DNA of 64,000 nt from Lachnospiraceae bacterium (GCA_017441585.1 JAFRWW010000030.1:1-64000), one strand, 5' to 3'; positions 26,525 to 36,381 are shown, counted from the first letter of the stretch. Numbers and translations are program-made. Notes: generated from the letters alone by a model not told the origin.

Positions 26525-26596
26525 CTCCCCGAGTTGGGCTCGAACCAACAACCCCGCGGTTAACAGCCGCGTGCTCTACCATTGAGCTATCGAGGA
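26525..26596 (-). tRNA. tRNA-Asn (GUU)
   Basis: The 72-nt cloverleaf has acceptor stem TCCTCGA/TCGGGGA, anticodon GUU in the loop after GCGGC, T-arm GTTGGTTCGAGCCCAAC and discriminator G. It is the first gene of the three-tRNA operon. The CCA end is not encoded. Confidence 0.95.
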
Positions 26597-26608
26597 ACAA
26601 CAAACAGT

Positions 26609-26637
26609 ATCTTACTATACATTCGCACAAAAATCAA
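26609..26637 (-). promoter_or_regulatory. Promoter of the tRNA operon
   Basis: TTGATT (26632-26637), 17 bp and TAAGAT (26609-26614) on the minus strand place initiation just before tRNA-Asn. The -35 box overlaps the stop codon of the upstream gene. Confidence 0.7.
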
Positions 26638-27242
26638 GTAAAATTTTCCCGGGTGGAAGGTTCCAGATACCTGACCCCTTCACGGCCAATTATCAATCTG
26701 TCATGGGAATCGGTAAATCTTCCGATCAATGAGGCCTCCACGCCCTGAGATTGCAATTCTTCCAGAATCGGGGCAGCGTCCTTCACTGCCAGCAACACAC
26801 TGCCTTTGGATGGCAGCTGATAAGGGTTTTCATCCAGAATATCGGATATCTCCACGGTTTCCTGCAATATGGGTATATCCGAAAGCTTCACCTTAAGGCC
26901 GCATCCGGAAAACTCAGCCATATCCCAAAGGCCGGCGAAAACACCGGAATCTGACAGTTCATAGATTGTTTTGATACCAAGATCTGCTGCGATACGGCGC
27001 TCTTTTGATACATCAAGGTACTCTTCAAAATCCCCGGCGCTGTGCAAAAACCAGGCCGGAAGTTCCTTTTTAAGCGCTTCTTCATGATCTTTGACCGCTT
27101 TTACGGTCCATGACAGGGCCGCCCATTTTGTCATGATTATTTCCCATCCGGGCCCTGCCGCATCTTCCATTGTATGTAAAACTCTCACAAAATCGCCTTT
27201 CCACGGTATAAAAACTTTATCGCAATCGACTGACACATCCAA
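26634..27242 (-). CDS. AIR synthase-related short protein
   Basis: The 202-residue protein contains YELSDSGVFAGLWDMAEFSGCGLKVKLSDIPILQETVEISDILDENPYQLPSKGSVLLAV. In the AIR synthase/HypE/ThiL superfamily such a segment is the C-terminal domain that binds the phosphorylated product. The N-terminal ATP-binding half (about 130 residues) is missing. It could be a degenerate or regulatory relative rather than an active enzyme. The ATG at 27242 lacks a clear ribosome site; a GTG about 50 bp downstream has GGAAAGG in front and may be the true start. No neighbour indicates its role. Confidence 0.6.
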   Translation of the reverse strand: MDVSVDCDKVFIPWKGDFVRVLHTMEDAAGPGWEIIMTKWAALSWTVKAVKDHEEALKKELPAWFLHSAGDFEEYLDVSKERRIAADLGIKTIYELSDSGVFAGLWDMAEFSGCGLKVKLSDIPILQETVEISDILDENPYQLPSKGSVLLAVKDAAPILEELQSQGVEASLIGRFTDSHDRLIIGREGVRYLEPSTRENFT

Positions 27243-27315
27243 AAAGGCCCGTAAAATCTTTAGTTATTCTACCGCTATCTATTTTATGTAAATCGGATTA
27301 TACTTTACACATATA

Positions 27316-27347
27316 AAGATTCTTCGGGCTATGCCCTCAGAATGACA
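27316..27347. repeat. Dispersed ~28-bp element with enlarged loop
   Basis: AAGATTCTTC, GGGCTATGCCC and TCAGAATGACA. The middle is a different small palindrome from that of other copies. Confidence 0.7.
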
Positions 27348-27371
27348 GTGTATGATCCGAAGAAATCATGA

Positions 27372-27416
27372 GGCATCAGGACTCCGTCATCTGCTTTACA
27401 GATGCCACCTCATGCC
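27372..27416 (-). repeat. 45-bp dispersed hairpin repeat, copy 2
   Basis: The minus strand matches 4730-4774 at 40 of 45 positions, with differences in the loop and one arm. It ends 20 bp before the ATG of the small gene at 27437, so it would lie in that gene's leader. Confidence 0.75.
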
Positions 27417-27436
27417 GAAGAAAGGAGGTACCTGAT

Positions 27437-27631
27437 ATGAATTACATCATCACACTTTCAGATGGCCGGGTTTTCGGCGGATGGGATCCCATCGACGGAT
27501 CGATCGTAATACTCCCTCCTGAACGCAAAGACCTCGCATACAGGATGCAGAGGACTGTAGCAGTCAGGAACCTTGGTAAGATCGAGACCTTCAGCCGCTG
27601 TGACTGCACCATCGAACGTATAGCAGCGTAA
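27437..27631 (+). CDS. Small hypothetical protein (64 residues)
   Basis: The ATG at 27437 is preceded at 8 bp by AAAGGAGGT, a near-perfect ribosome site. The protein begins MNYIITLSDGRVFGGWD, has IVILPPERKDLAYRMQRT in the middle and ends with SRCDCTIERIAA. No signal peptide, membrane segment or family is recognised. A hairpin repeat sits just upstream of the ribosome site, and both flanking genes are on the other strand. The ribosome site and balanced composition argue for a real gene. Confidence 0.65.
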   Translation: MNYIITLSDGRVFGGWDPIDGSIVILPPERKDLAYRMQRTVAVRNLGKIETFSRCDCTIERIAA

Positions 27632-27700
27632 AACAATTGCAATGATTCAGGATAACAACCGGCAAAAAACGAAATAACCGAATCGAATAGCAATACGAAT

Positions 27701-29212
27701 TCAATCAGCCGGAACTAATTCCCGGAATTCATAGCTTTCATCCTTGTCCTCATCACTTAAGGTGATGGTATAACTCTTGGTGGCATAGCCATCCTTGCGC
27801 AAGGTGATAACATGGGTTCCGGGATCTTTTTTTATGCTAAGGGGTGATATTCCTATATAAGAACCGTCGTAATACACCTCCACATCATCGGGCTCATCTA
27901 TGAACAGAAGCGGCGTTTCATCAGGCTCCACCTCTTCGCCCTCCACATCCGAAGCCTCATCGTCATCATCCTCTTCTTTTTCAGATGAAGATGAAACGGT
28001 TGATGAGGGCAGACGCGTATCCACATTTGCGGGAGGCAAAGGCGCCGTATGTGTCCTTGAGGAACTTGAAGCAGCGGAGGATGAATCCTTATGCAGATCG
28101 GGGGCAGGCTGTGAGTAATCGATCACCTTTGCCGAGGATGAGGTCATATCTTCCTCATCTTCTTTTCCCTTGGTGATATCTATCTCTATCTCGGCCTCCG
28201 GCTTCCCCACGCTTATGTAGGCAGAATAGGGATCACAGTCTTCATGCTTTACCGTCACCGCATACACTCCGTACTCCAGCTCCACAGGCAGAAGTGTCAA
28301 GGTTTCTTCTCCGTTTATATAAAGCTTCGCATCGACGGGCTTTAACTTAAAGGTCACCTTGCCCTTCTGCAATAGTTCATCCTCAAGATCCGTTATATCC
28401 ACCAGCGTCTCTTTATCCCGCTCTATGGTCACGTTTTTTGTGCCGCCCCTGCCCTTGTAGGTGATCCTCATTTCATGTTCCCCCTGGGGCACCATCAGCA
28501 ACATATCCTCCGAGATCCGGATTATGGTATCTGCTATCTCCAGCCAGCCTCCCGTAAATTTATCCTCCCCCAGCAGTTTGAGATAACCGTGTCCGCTTTC
28601 CAGGGTGCAGGTGAGCACGGTGCGATCTATTCCCCTTACGGTCAAAATATCCCCGGGGCAGATATCCCTTATCTCGCCGGCCTCTCCGGAAAAAAGCAGC
28701 AGCGTACGGTCCGAAAGGCGGTAATTGTCCTTTCCGACACTGAGCATATGCTTATTCAGGTCGAAGGTATAGCGGGAAACATTTCGGAGAGTAAAAATAT
28801 CGGGGGAAAGCTTAAGACTTTTAAGATACCCTGAATGAACGGACATGCGCACATTCACGATATCGCCGGAATTCACCTGAAAACCGGCAATGGGCTGATC
28901 AAAGCTGTCAAAAAATTCAGTCCTGCCGTCATAGGTCAGTTCATATCTTTTTGACCCTGCGGAATTCTGAAGAACGATCTGCTTAGCTTCACTGTCAAGG
29001 CTGATGACCACAGCCGTATCCTCCACCTCCAGAGCGTCCATAGCGTCTTCATCCTGCTTATCCGAAGACGAATCCAATAGCGTGCCGGTCTTTGAACCGG
29101 CGTCATCGGCAGGCTTTGAATATCCTGTGACCGGCCCGTTTTTGCAGCCGGTCAGCAATATGATAACAGCAAGTATTGTTAAGAACCTGTATTTCAAATC
29201 TTTACCCAACAA
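27701..29212 (-). CDS. PEGA-domain lipoprotein
   Basis: An N-terminal membrane segment ends in the lipobox LLTGC. Residues 40-280 are beta-rich without a recognised family. A PEGA-like unit follows (VTFKLKPVDAKLYINGEETL..LPVELEYGVYAVTV), then a disordered Ser/Glu/Asp-rich linker of about 90 residues, then a second PEGA unit (DDVEVYYDGSYIGISPLSIKKDPGTHVITLRKDGY). Such proteins are surface-exposed and often bind other envelope parts. The start is uncertain: a TTG at 29212 or another TTG 12 bp in, giving MKYRFLTILAVIILLTGC. It follows cca by 64 bp and may end the divIC-cca operon. Confidence 0.8.
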   Translation of the reverse strand: MLGKDLKYRFLTILAVIILLTGCKNGPVTGYSKPADDAGSKTGTLLDSSSDKQDEDAMDALEVEDTAVVISLDSEAKQIVLQNSAGSKRYELTYDGRTEFFDSFDQPIAGFQVNSGDIVNVRMSVHSGYLKSLKLSPDIFTLRNVSRYTFDLNKHMLSVGKDNYRLSDRTLLLFSGEAGEIRDICPGDILTVRGIDRTVLTCTLESGHGYLKLLGEDKFTGGWLEIADTIIRISEDMLLMVPQGEHEMRITYKGRGGTKNVTIERDKETLVDITDLEDELLQKGKVTFKLKPVDAKLYINGEETLTLLPVELEYGVYAVTVKHEDCDPYSAYISVGKPEAEIEIDITKGKEDEEDMTSSSAKVIDYSQPAPDLHKDSSSAASSSSRTHTAPLPPANVDTRLPSSTVSSSSEKEEDDDDEASDVEGEEVEPDETPLLFIDEPDDVEVYYDGSYIGISPLSIKKDPGTHVITLRKDGYATKSYTITLSDEDKDESYEFRELVPAD

Positions 29213-29276
29213 GATATCCGACCGATCAAACGGATCGATCCTTTTAAGATCGGATCAATGAACAAAAAAGTATTTC

Positions 29277-30689
29277 TCAGTAAACTATAGCCGAAGGGGA
29301 ATTGCCTCTGGACATTTCATCGGTCTTAAGGGCCACCTCCGGCGTATACTCCGCTGCCAGCGTCAGAAGACGGCCCTTTTCATTGAGCTCCGGCCGCTCC
29401 AGCACCAGTGTCAGAAGATGCTTCAGTATATCTCCGATCAGAGGGCCTTCGGCTACGCCTGCCTTCATCAGGTCCTGACCGTTTATATCCAGATCCTTTA
29501 TGAACAAAGGATCCTTCCTCTCCATTATCCTCTCATAATACTCCACCGTGGTCTCAAGACGCTTTAATTTTGCATCTCTTTCATAATCGGACTGGGCCAT
29601 GATGTCCGCAGTCTGCACATCCACAAACACCCGGGCAGTCTCGGATCCCATTATATTTATAAGTTTTCGAAGACCCGGAACCGTGAGCCTCGGTCTCATA
29701 TCATGATAGAGGACCACGGAAAGCACGGCGTTTTTCGTCTTATTGTCAAATTTAAGCCGTCTCATGATCCTGGCGGCTATGTCCCTGCTGACCTGAGGGT
29801 GTCCTCCGAAATGATCGATCCCCTTTTCATCGGTGGTCTTGCAGGCAGGCTTTCCTATATCATGGAAAAGCATGGCGTAGCGAAGTACCACCAGATCGAA
29901 TTCATCATATTTGTCCCTGTCGATATTACAGATGGCATGTATGGTATGCTCACCCACATTATATCTGTGATGGGGATTATTCTGGGGAGTATCCATCATG
30001 ACATCAAACTCAGGCAGTATCACAGCCGTGATCCCCAGTTCCCAAGCCCTTAACAAAAACTGTGGATGGTAGGAGGTTATGAGCTTGGTCAGTTCATCCC
30101 TTATGCGCTCGGCGCTTATCTTTTTTAGATTCTTCGCCAGTTTTTTTGCCGCTGCCGAAGTCTCCTCTTCTATCTCATAATCCAACTGGGCTGCAAAACG
30201 CACGGCCCTCATGATCCTCAGGGCGTCCTCATTGAAGCGGTCCACGGGATTCCCCACCGCCCTGATGATACGATCCTTAAGATCCTTTTGGCCCTCAAAC
30301 AGGTCCACCAGACCGGTCTTTTCCGAATAGGCCATGGCATTTATGGTAAAATCCCTGCGCTTTAAATCCTCCGTGAGGCTCTTGGTAAACTCCACGGACT
30401 CGGGATGTCTGCCATCCTCATATTTGCCGTCTATGCGAAAAGTGGTTACTTCATAGGACTGATCCTTTATCAGCACCGTCACCGTCCCATGCTCTATGCC
30501 CGTATCCACACAGCGTCTGAACAATTCCTTTACCTGAAACGGCTCGGCTGAGGTCGTAATATCCCAGTCCTCGGGCTCACGCCCCAGAATGGAATCCCTT
30601 ACGCAGCCTCCCACCGCATAAGCTTCAAAACCCGCCTCATTGAGACGGGTTATGATATAGTTTACGTTTTTAGGCAAAGTTATCTTCAT
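29277..30689 (-). CDS. cca: CCA tRNA nucleotidyltransferase with HD domain
   Basis: This enzyme adds or repairs the 3' CCA of tRNA. The 470-residue protein has YAVGGCVRDSILGREPEDWDITT (catalytic DxD), RRDFTINAMAYS near residue 110, DALRIMRAVRFAAQL, and a central HD domain (YNVGEHTIHAICN, LFHDIGKP, HDMRPR). The HD part may give phosphohydrolase activity in repair, as in related enzymes. AGGA lies 8 bp upstream of the ATG. All three tRNA genes nearby lack an encoded CCA, so this function is essential here. It follows proS by 36 bp in a long housekeeping operon. Confidence 0.94.
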   Translation of the reverse strand: MKITLPKNVNYIITRLNEAGFEAYAVGGCVRDSILGREPEDWDITTSAEPFQVKELFRRCVDTGIEHGTVTVLIKDQSYEVTTFRIDGKYEDGRHPESVEFTKSLTEDLKRRDFTINAMAYSEKTGLVDLFEGQKDLKDRIIRAVGNPVDRFNEDALRIMRAVRFAAQLDYEIEEETSAAAKKLAKNLKKISAERIRDELTKLITSYHPQFLLRAWELGITAVILPEFDVMMDTPQNNPHHRYNVGEHTIHAICNIDRDKYDEFDLVVLRYAMLFHDIGKPACKTTDEKGIDHFGGHPQVSRDIAARIMRRLKFDNKTKNAVLSVVLYHDMRPRLTVPGLRKLINIMGSETARVFVDVQTADIMAQSDYERDAKLKRLETTVEYYERIMERKDPLFIKDLDINGQDLMKAGVAEGPLIGDILKHLLTLVLERPELNEKGRLLTLAAEYTPEVALKTDEMSRGNSPSAIVY

Positions 30690-30725
30690 GATCTTATCCT
30701 GAAATACCCTGCTTTTATTAATATC

Positions 30726-32174
30726 TTAATACGCCTTGCCCCAGATCACCAGATGCTTGGCCGGCCTGCCACAGCATACACACACATCGCTTATGGGCTT
30801 ATCTTCCATCTGACCTTCAAAGGGTATACAGCGTGATGTGGCTGTGGTATCTTCCTTTATCTTGTCCTCGCAGGCCTGATCGCCGCACCACATGGCTTTT
30901 ATGAAGCCGGGCTTGTTTTCCACCGCATCGCAGAACTCTTCATAGGTTCTTGCCTCATTTATGTGTGAATCCCTGTGAGCTCTGGCGGTTTCCAGCATAT
31001 CCTTCTGGATCTGAGTCAAAAGTTCAGGTACCTTAGTCACCAGCTCGGATATGGCCACTTCTATCTTTTCCTTATTATCCCTGCGCACCAGCACACATAC
31101 GCCCTTTTCGATATCCTTGGGACCTATCTCTATCCTTATGGGAATACCTCTCATCTCCTGCTCGGAGAATTTCCATCCGGGGCTCTTGTCGGAATCGTCA
31201 CATTTAGCCCTGACGCCCGCTGCTATCAGGTCTTCTTTTATCTTTGCGGCCGTCTCCAGCACGCCCTCGCTCTTTTGACGGATGGGGATCACCATACACT
31301 GCACGGGGGCGATAGCCGGAGGAAGCTTTAATCCTGAATTGTCGCCATGTACCATGATGACCGCACCGATAGTTCTGGTGGTGATACCCCAGGAGGTCTG
31401 GTGTACATATTTCAAGGTATTATCCTTATCGGTATACTGTATGCCAAAGGCTCTGGCGAAGCCGTCGCCGAAGTTATGGCTGGTAGCGGTCTGCAGCGCC
31501 TTTCCGTCATGCATCAGAGACTCCACCGTGTAGGTCTCGGTAGCGCCTGCGAATCTCTCCTTCTCAGTCTTCTGACCTCTGATAACGGGAATAGCCAGTA
31601 CATTCTCACAAAATTCCGCATATACATTGAGCATCTGACGGGTACGCGCCGTAGCCTCTTCCTCGGTGGCATGGGCGGTATGGCCCTCCTGCCACAAAAA
31701 CTCCCTGGAGCGAAGGAAGGGTCTGGTCTCCTTTTCCCATCTGACTACGGAGCACCACTGATTATACACTCTGGGCAGATCCCTGTAGGAGGTGATCTCC
31801 TTTGAATAAAAATCACAGAACAAAGTCTCTGACGTAGGTCTCACGCAAAGTCTCTCGGTAAGCTGGTTCAAACCTCCGTGGGTAACCCAGGCCACTTCGG
31901 GGGCGAAGCCCTCCACATGATCCTTCTCCTTCTGCAAAAGGCTCTCTGGGATGAACATGGGAAGATATACATTTTCAACGCCCGTGGCCTTGAATCTTTC
32001 GTCAAGCTGCTTCTGGATCAGTTCCCAGATAGCATAGCCGGGAGCCTTGATCACCATACAGCCCTTGACGCTGGTATAATCGATAAGATCCGCCTTGATC
32101 ACCACGTCGGTGTACCACTTGGCGAAATCTTCTTCCATGGATGTGATCTCTTCTACTAATTTTTTGTCTGCCAT
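30726..32174 (-). CDS. proS: Prolyl-tRNA synthetase, archaeal/eukaryotic type
   Basis: The enzyme charges tRNA-Pro. The 482-residue protein starts [33 protein letters not shown] and carries class II motifs ([41 protein letters not shown]). The N-terminus and C-terminal domain are those of the short archaeal/eukaryotic-like group, without the inserted editing domain of the long bacterial form. The start at 32174 has AAGGAG 8 bp upstream. The upstream in-frame ATG at 32207 lies inside ftsH and is rejected. The ftsH stop codon is one base away. Confidence 0.95.
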   Translation of the reverse strand: MADKKLVEEITSMEEDFAKWYTDVVIKADLIDYTSVKGCMVIKAPGYAIWELIQKQLDERFKATGVENVYLPMFIPESLLQKEKDHVEGFAPEVAWVTHGGLNQLTERLCVRPTSETLFCDFYSKEITSYRDLPRVYNQWCSVVRWEKETRPFLRSREFLWQEGHTAHATEEEATARTRQMLNVYAEFCENVLAIPVIRGQKTEKERFAGATETYTVESLMHDGKALQTATSHNFGDGFARAFGIQYTDKDNTLKYVHQTSWGITTRTIGAVIMVHGDNSGLKLPPAIAPVQCMVIPIRQKSEGVLETAAKIKEDLIAAGVRAKCDDSDKSPGWKFSEQEMRGIPIRIEIGPKDIEKGVCVLVRRDNKEKIEVAISELVTKVPELLTQIQKDMLETARAHRDSHINEARTYEEFCDAVENKPGFIKAMWCGDQACEDKIKEDTTATSRCIPFEGQMEDKPISDVCVCCGRPAKHLVIWGKAY

Positions 32175-32175
32175 T

Positions 32176-33975
32176 TTAATTCTCCTTAAACAAAGCCTCA
32201 AACTCATCCTTGGTCATGCGCTCATTCTCCACCAGGAAGGCTGCCGCCTTATCAAGGACATCACGATTTTCGAGGATTATCCGCTTTGCATCATCATAAC
32301 ACTCGCTGATTATGCGGCGTACTTCCTTATCGATAACTGCCGCCGTCTCCTCCGAGATGGACTTGGCCCTGGCCAGGTCCCGGCCTATGAATACATTGTC
32401 GCTGTCGTCTGCATAATTTACCATACCCAGTTCATCGGACATACCGAATTTCATCACCATGTTGCGGGCAGTGGCCGTAGCCTGCTTTATATCCTGGGAA
32501 GCGCCTGCAGTATAATCGTCAAATCTGATCTGCTCGGCTATCCTGCCGCCCAGGGCCACTTTTATGCTGTTGACAAGCTTGAGCCTGGTCAGGTGTCTGT
32601 CATCATTCTCACCCAGTGGCATGGTATATCCAAGGGCATCGGGCCCTGTGGGGATTACTGATATTATGTAAACCGGACCCACTTCATCCAGAAGATGGAA
32701 CAAAATAGCGTGTCCCACTTCATGATAAGCCGTGATCTCCTTATCCCTTGCGCTGATGACTCTGGAATGCTTCTCCACGCCCACTCCGGTCTTGATGAAG
32801 GCGTGTTTGATATCCTCCATCATTATGTATTTCCTGTTATTCTTGGCAGCGATTATGGCCGCCTCGTTCATCAGGTTTTCAAGATCCGCGCCTGCCATTC
32901 CCGCTGAGGTTTTGGCAATATAGTCAAGGTTTACGTCCTCGGCCAGGGGCTTATTCTTGCTGTGGACTTTGAGTATCTCGAGTCTGCCCTTCACATCCGG
33001 CAGGCTCACCGTCACCTTACGGTCAAATCTTCCTGCTCTCATGATGGCAGGATCCAGTATATCCACGCGGTTGGTGGCCGCCAGGACTATGAGTCCCTGA
33101 TTCTCGGAAAAGCCGTCCATCTCCACCAGAAGCTGGTTCAAAGTCTGCTCCCTCTCATCGTGGGAGCCGCCCATTCCGGTACCGCGGCGTCTGGCCACCG
33201 CATCAATCTCGTCTATAAATACTATGCATGGCGCATTCTGCTTGGCATCATCAAAAAGGTCCCTGACTCTGGATGCGCCCACGCCGACGAACATCTCCAC
33301 GAAATCCGATCCCGATATGGTAAAAAAAGGTACCCCTGCTTCACCTGCCACGGCCTTGGCCAACAGAGTCTTACCTGTACCCGGAGGTCCCTCCATCAGC
33401 ACGCCCTTGGGGATCCTGGCTCCCAGATCCAGATACTTCCGGGGATTTTTGAGAAAATCCACTATCTCCTTAAGCTCTTCCTTTTCCTCATCCAGTCCCG
33501 CTACCTGGGCAAAATCCGTCTTCACATCCTTTGCCGATATCTTGATATGGCCTCTGGAAAAGGCAGCCATCTTGCCGCCGCCTCCGGGAGCTCCCGACAT
33601 GAACACCATGAATACAAAGATCATGGCTCCCACCATCAGAAGGTTACCCGCTATGCTCCTTATCATGGCGTCCTGCTGGGTATCCTTTACCGTATATGCG
33701 GGGAACTTTTCCCTGAGCATTTCCTCAAATGCAGGAGTATCAGTGAGGCTCAGCTTCTTTTTATAGCTGGCTCCCAGATAGATATCCGCCGTTCCTGAAA
33801 TGGAATCGGTGCCCGGCTTTATGATGACAGCTGTCACCAGCCCATCATCCAGATCCTGCATAAATGAAGTGTAATTATATGCAGTCGCCCTGTTTGTGGT
33901 GGTGGACAATACATATATCAGCGAAAAGATGCTGATCAGCACCACCAGTGTCAATAATCCTTCGGTTTTTTTCAT
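32176..33975 (-). CDS. ftsH: ATP-dependent zinc metalloprotease FtsH
   Basis: FtsH degrades misfolded membrane and regulatory proteins. The 599-residue protein has two N-terminal membrane segments (about 6-24 and 110-127), a Gly-rich linker, AAA motifs GPPGTGKT (from about 196) and [16 protein letters not shown], the second region of homology [18 protein letters not shown], and the zinc site HEVGH (usually HEAGH). It lacks the long C-terminal tail of some homologues. The tilS-hpt-ftsH order matches that of many Firmicutes. It is almost contiguous with proS. Confidence 0.96.
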   Translation of the reverse strand: MKKTEGLLTLVVLISIFSLIYVLSTTTNRATAYNYTSFMQDLDDGLVTAVIIKPGTDSISGTADIYLGASYKKKLSLTDTPAFEEMLREKFPAYTVKDTQQDAMIRSIAGNLLMVGAMIFVFMVFMSGAPGGGGKMAAFSRGHIKISAKDVKTDFAQVAGLDEEKEELKEIVDFLKNPRKYLDLGARIPKGVLMEGPPGTGKTLLAKAVAGEAGVPFFTISGSDFVEMFVGVGASRVRDLFDDAKQNAPCIVFIDEIDAVARRRGTGMGGSHDEREQTLNQLLVEMDGFSENQGLIVLAATNRVDILDPAIMRAGRFDRKVTVSLPDVKGRLEILKVHSKNKPLAEDVNLDYIAKTSAGMAGADLENLMNEAAIIAAKNNRKYIMMEDIKHAFIKTGVGVEKHSRVISARDKEITAYHEVGHAILFHLLDEVGPVYIISVIPTGPDALGYTMPLGENDDRHLTRLKLVNSIKVALGGRIAEQIRFDDYTAGASQDIKQATATARNMVMKFGMSDELGMVNYADDSDNVFIGRDLARAKSISEETAAVIDKEVRRIISECYDDAKRIILENRDVLDKAAAFLVENERMTKDEFEALFKEN

Positions 33976-33997
33976 ATTTTATTCAACCACCAATTTT

Positions 33998-34025
33998 AAG
34001 ATTCTTCGCTTCGCTCAGAATGACA
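33998..34025. repeat. Dispersed ~28-bp element, consensus copy
   Basis: AAGATTCTTCGC followed by TTCGCTCAGAATGACA, identical to the copy at 63239-63266. It lies inside the divIC-cca operon, between hpt and ftsH. Confidence 0.85.
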
Positions 34026-34067
34026 ATAAGTAAATTGCTCTGAACAAAAGCGAAGCATTTATATATT

Positions 34068-34592
34068 TCAGTCCTGCTCAACTACGCCTATGTAGGGAAG
34101 CTGGCGGTAATTCTGAGCATAGTCGAGGCCATAGCCTACCACAAATTTATCGGGTATGGTAAAGCCCGTATAATCCGCCTTGATGTCTGCGACGCGACGG
34201 TCCGGCTTATCCAGAAGAGCAACCAGTTCAATGGATGCAGGCTTTCTGGTCTTAAGATGCTCCATGAGATAACTCAGGGTCCTGCCGGTATCTATTATAT
34301 CTTCTATCACCAGCACATGCTTGCCTGCGATATTCTGATCCAGATCCAGAAGAAGCTTCACATTGCCGCTGGAAATGTCGCTGTTGCCATAGCTTTCGCA
34401 TCTCATAAACTCCATCTGACTGGGCAGGTTTATGCGCTTAGCCAGTTCACAGGCAAAAAACACGGCGCCTTTGAGTGTACAGATAAGCACCAGTTCCTTA
34501 CCCTCATATTTCTTTGTGATCTCATCGCCCAATTCCTTTATGCGCGCATCGATCTGATCTTCCGTCAGCATTACGCTTATTCTGTCAGCCAT
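34068..34592 (-). CDS. hpt: Hypoxanthine phosphoribosyltransferase
   Basis: Hpt salvages hypoxanthine and guanine using PRPP. The 174-residue protein has LKGAVFFACELAKRI, the PRPP-binding motif VLVIEDIIDTGRTLSYL, and PDKFVVGYGLDYAQNYRQLPYIG, all typical, at family length. It overlaps the 3' end of tilS by 16 bp, the arrangement known from Bacillus and Clostridia, and shares its operon with ftsH. Confidence 0.95.
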   Translation of the reverse strand: MADRISVMLTEDQIDARIKELGDEITKKYEGKELVLICTLKGAVFFACELAKRINLPSQMEFMRCESYGNSDISSGNVKLLLDLDQNIAGKHVLVIEDIIDTGRTLSYLMEHLKTRKPASIELVALLDKPDRRVADIKADYTGFTIPDKFVVGYGLDYAQNYRQLPYIGVVEQD

Positions 34593-36028
34593 ATCAACCT
34601 CGCCTCCAATATGCTTTTTGTGTTTACATCCGTCATATATCTCGTATTGATGCGGCTTATTCCCTCGCCCATGACCCAGAGGACCTCCCCGTCCTCCAAT
34701 GTCAGCAGCAAAAGGGAATCTCTCAATCTCTGCGGGATCTTCTGTTTGATAAGAAAATCTTTGAGCAAGGTCCTTCCCGCAGCGGTAACGATGTAATCAC
34801 CGGGCTGTCTGTGCCGCCACTGAACATGACTATTTATTTTATCATAATCAAACCATTTTATACAACTGTCATTTGGAAAAACGGGCAAAATCCCGGTTTC
34901 TTCCCGCTCAAATACCCTTAAGTCAGTCTTATAGGCCGTCATGGCGCCGTCACGGATCATGTGATCCCCATCGTCTGAAGATGCTATTTCACTTGTTTTC
35001 AGGGAAAAGATCAGATCATCATAATTTTTCCTGACCTTAAGATCATAGGGCAGATCCAGTTCCCTGCCGGAATCCCCGCTCATCCCCAGCCTTAAGACAG
35101 GCAGGATGTGCTGTTCGGCTCCTATATCCTTAAGATAACCGCAACGTTTTTTTATGCAAACCCTTATCACTCTCTGACAAATGACCCTGTGCTCCTTTTC
35201 AAAGCACTCACAGGACAAGATCAGATCATCTGACTCCTTTCTCACCCACTTATCGTATGCTTCCTCAGTCTCCGATTCCAGGTAATCCTCCACATCACGA
35301 AGGGCAGCGGCACTTTGGGCCATATGCTCCACGGATCGGGCATTTATCTCCTTTGTCAGGGGGATCAGTGAATGACGTATCTTATTTCTGGTATATTCTC
35401 CCAAAAAGTTGGTCTCATCCATACAATATGAAATACCGATTTCATTAAGATAGGATTCCGTATCAAAGCGTCCCAGACAAAGGAGCGGTCTTATGACTCT
35501 CAAGTTTCCTCTCACGGATACGGGTGCCATGCCCCCAAGACCCTTTATGGCACTTCCCCTGAAAAGGTTATGGAGTACGGTCTCTGCCTGATCATCCATA
35601 TGATGTCCCGTGGCGAGCACAGGCCTGACAGCCTCCTTTTTTTCACCGCTTTTACATGTATTAGCAAAAGCCAACTTCTCAAATACCTCATAGCGAAGTC
35701 TTCTGGCTGCCTCCTCCTCTGATTCTCCGGTCTTTTTCACCTCAGAGGGCACATCTATTCTTACATTCTTACAGTCTATGCCTGCATCGGCACACACTTT
35801 AAGAGTATATTCCTCATCCCTGTCCGCCGAGTCACCGCGGATCCCATGATTTACGTGCACCGCTTCCAGAGAAAACCGGGGGGCCGCCTCACTTTTCAAA
35901 AATCTGCACAACAAAAACAGGAGGCACAGTGAATCTGCTCCTCCCGATACTCCGACGATGATCCTGTCTCCATCCTCTATCAGCTTATTCTCATGGATAA
36001 AATCCGAGAATCTTTTAAATACATCCAT
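34577..36028 (-). CDS. tilS: tRNA(Ile)-lysidine synthase
   Basis: TilS converts C34 of the CAU-anticodon tRNA-Ile to lysidine so that AUA is read as Ile; it is essential in most bacteria. The 483-residue protein has the ATP pyrophosphatase loop IVGVSGGADSLCLL (motif at 28-33), HVNHGIRGDSADRDEEY, ATGHHMDDQAETVLHNLFRGS, and a C-terminal TilS domain (DYIVTAAGRTLLKDFLIKQKIPQRLRD). It starts 6 bp after divIC and overlaps hpt. Confidence 0.94.
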   Translation of the reverse strand: MDVFKRFSDFIHENKLIEDGDRIIVGVSGGADSLCLLFLLCRFLKSEAAPRFSLEAVHVNHGIRGDSADRDEEYTLKVCADAGIDCKNVRIDVPSEVKKTGESEEEAARRLRYEVFEKLAFANTCKSGEKKEAVRPVLATGHHMDDQAETVLHNLFRGSAIKGLGGMAPVSVRGNLRVIRPLLCLGRFDTESYLNEIGISYCMDETNFLGEYTRNKIRHSLIPLTKEINARSVEHMAQSAAALRDVEDYLESETEEAYDKWVRKESDDLILSCECFEKEHRVICQRVIRVCIKKRCGYLKDIGAEQHILPVLRLGMSGDSGRELDLPYDLKVRKNYDDLIFSLKTSEIASSDDGDHMIRDGAMTAYKTDLRVFEREETGILPVFPNDSCIKWFDYDKINSHVQWRHRQPGDYIVTAAGRTLLKDFLIKQKIPQRLRDSLLLLTLEDGEVLWVMGEGISRINTRYMTDVNTKSILEARLIWLTE

Positions 36029-36034
36029 TACTGA

Positions 36035-36343
36035 TCATTGCGCACTCTTAAACACTATCTCATCCGAATACACCAGCCCCAGTTTTTCCTTTGCGACCTG
36101 CTCGGCGTATTTCTTTGTCTTAGTGTAGGTCTTCAGCGCCTTGAGTTCCTCTGTCCTGGCGTTCTGCTCTTCTATCTGATCCACCAGCGTCTCATACTGT
36201 GTTTCCAGTTCGGCCTTCTTTTTCTCCAGGTTCATGCTGTCATACTTCATGATGACAAAAAGAAACAGGAAAAGCCCCACCACAAAGGCGAGAGACCTTA
36301 TCTTTGAATTATCCTGTCTGAATGCAGCTTTTTTATACAACAT
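36035..36343 (-). CDS. divIC: Septum formation initiator, DivIC/FtsB family
   Basis: The 102-residue protein has a short cytoplasmic start, one membrane segment (SLAFVVGLFLFLFVIMKY), a coiled coil (EKKKAELETQYETLVDQIEEQNARTEEL) and the C-terminal EQVAKEKLGLVYSDEIVF typical of DivIC/FtsB, which bridge FtsL and FtsQ in the divisome. It opens the divIC-tilS-hpt-ftsH-proS-cca operon. CAAGGAGTTC precedes the start, and a good promoter lies 40-65 bp upstream. Confidence 0.9.
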   Translation of the reverse strand: MLYKKAAFRQDNSKIRSLAFVVGLFLFLFVIMKYDSMNLEKKKAELETQYETLVDQIEEQNARTEELKALKTYTKTKKYAEQVAKEKLGLVYSDEIVFKSAQ

Positions 36344-36381
36344 GAACTCCTTGGAAACAAAAAAACGCGAAACACGTTTAC

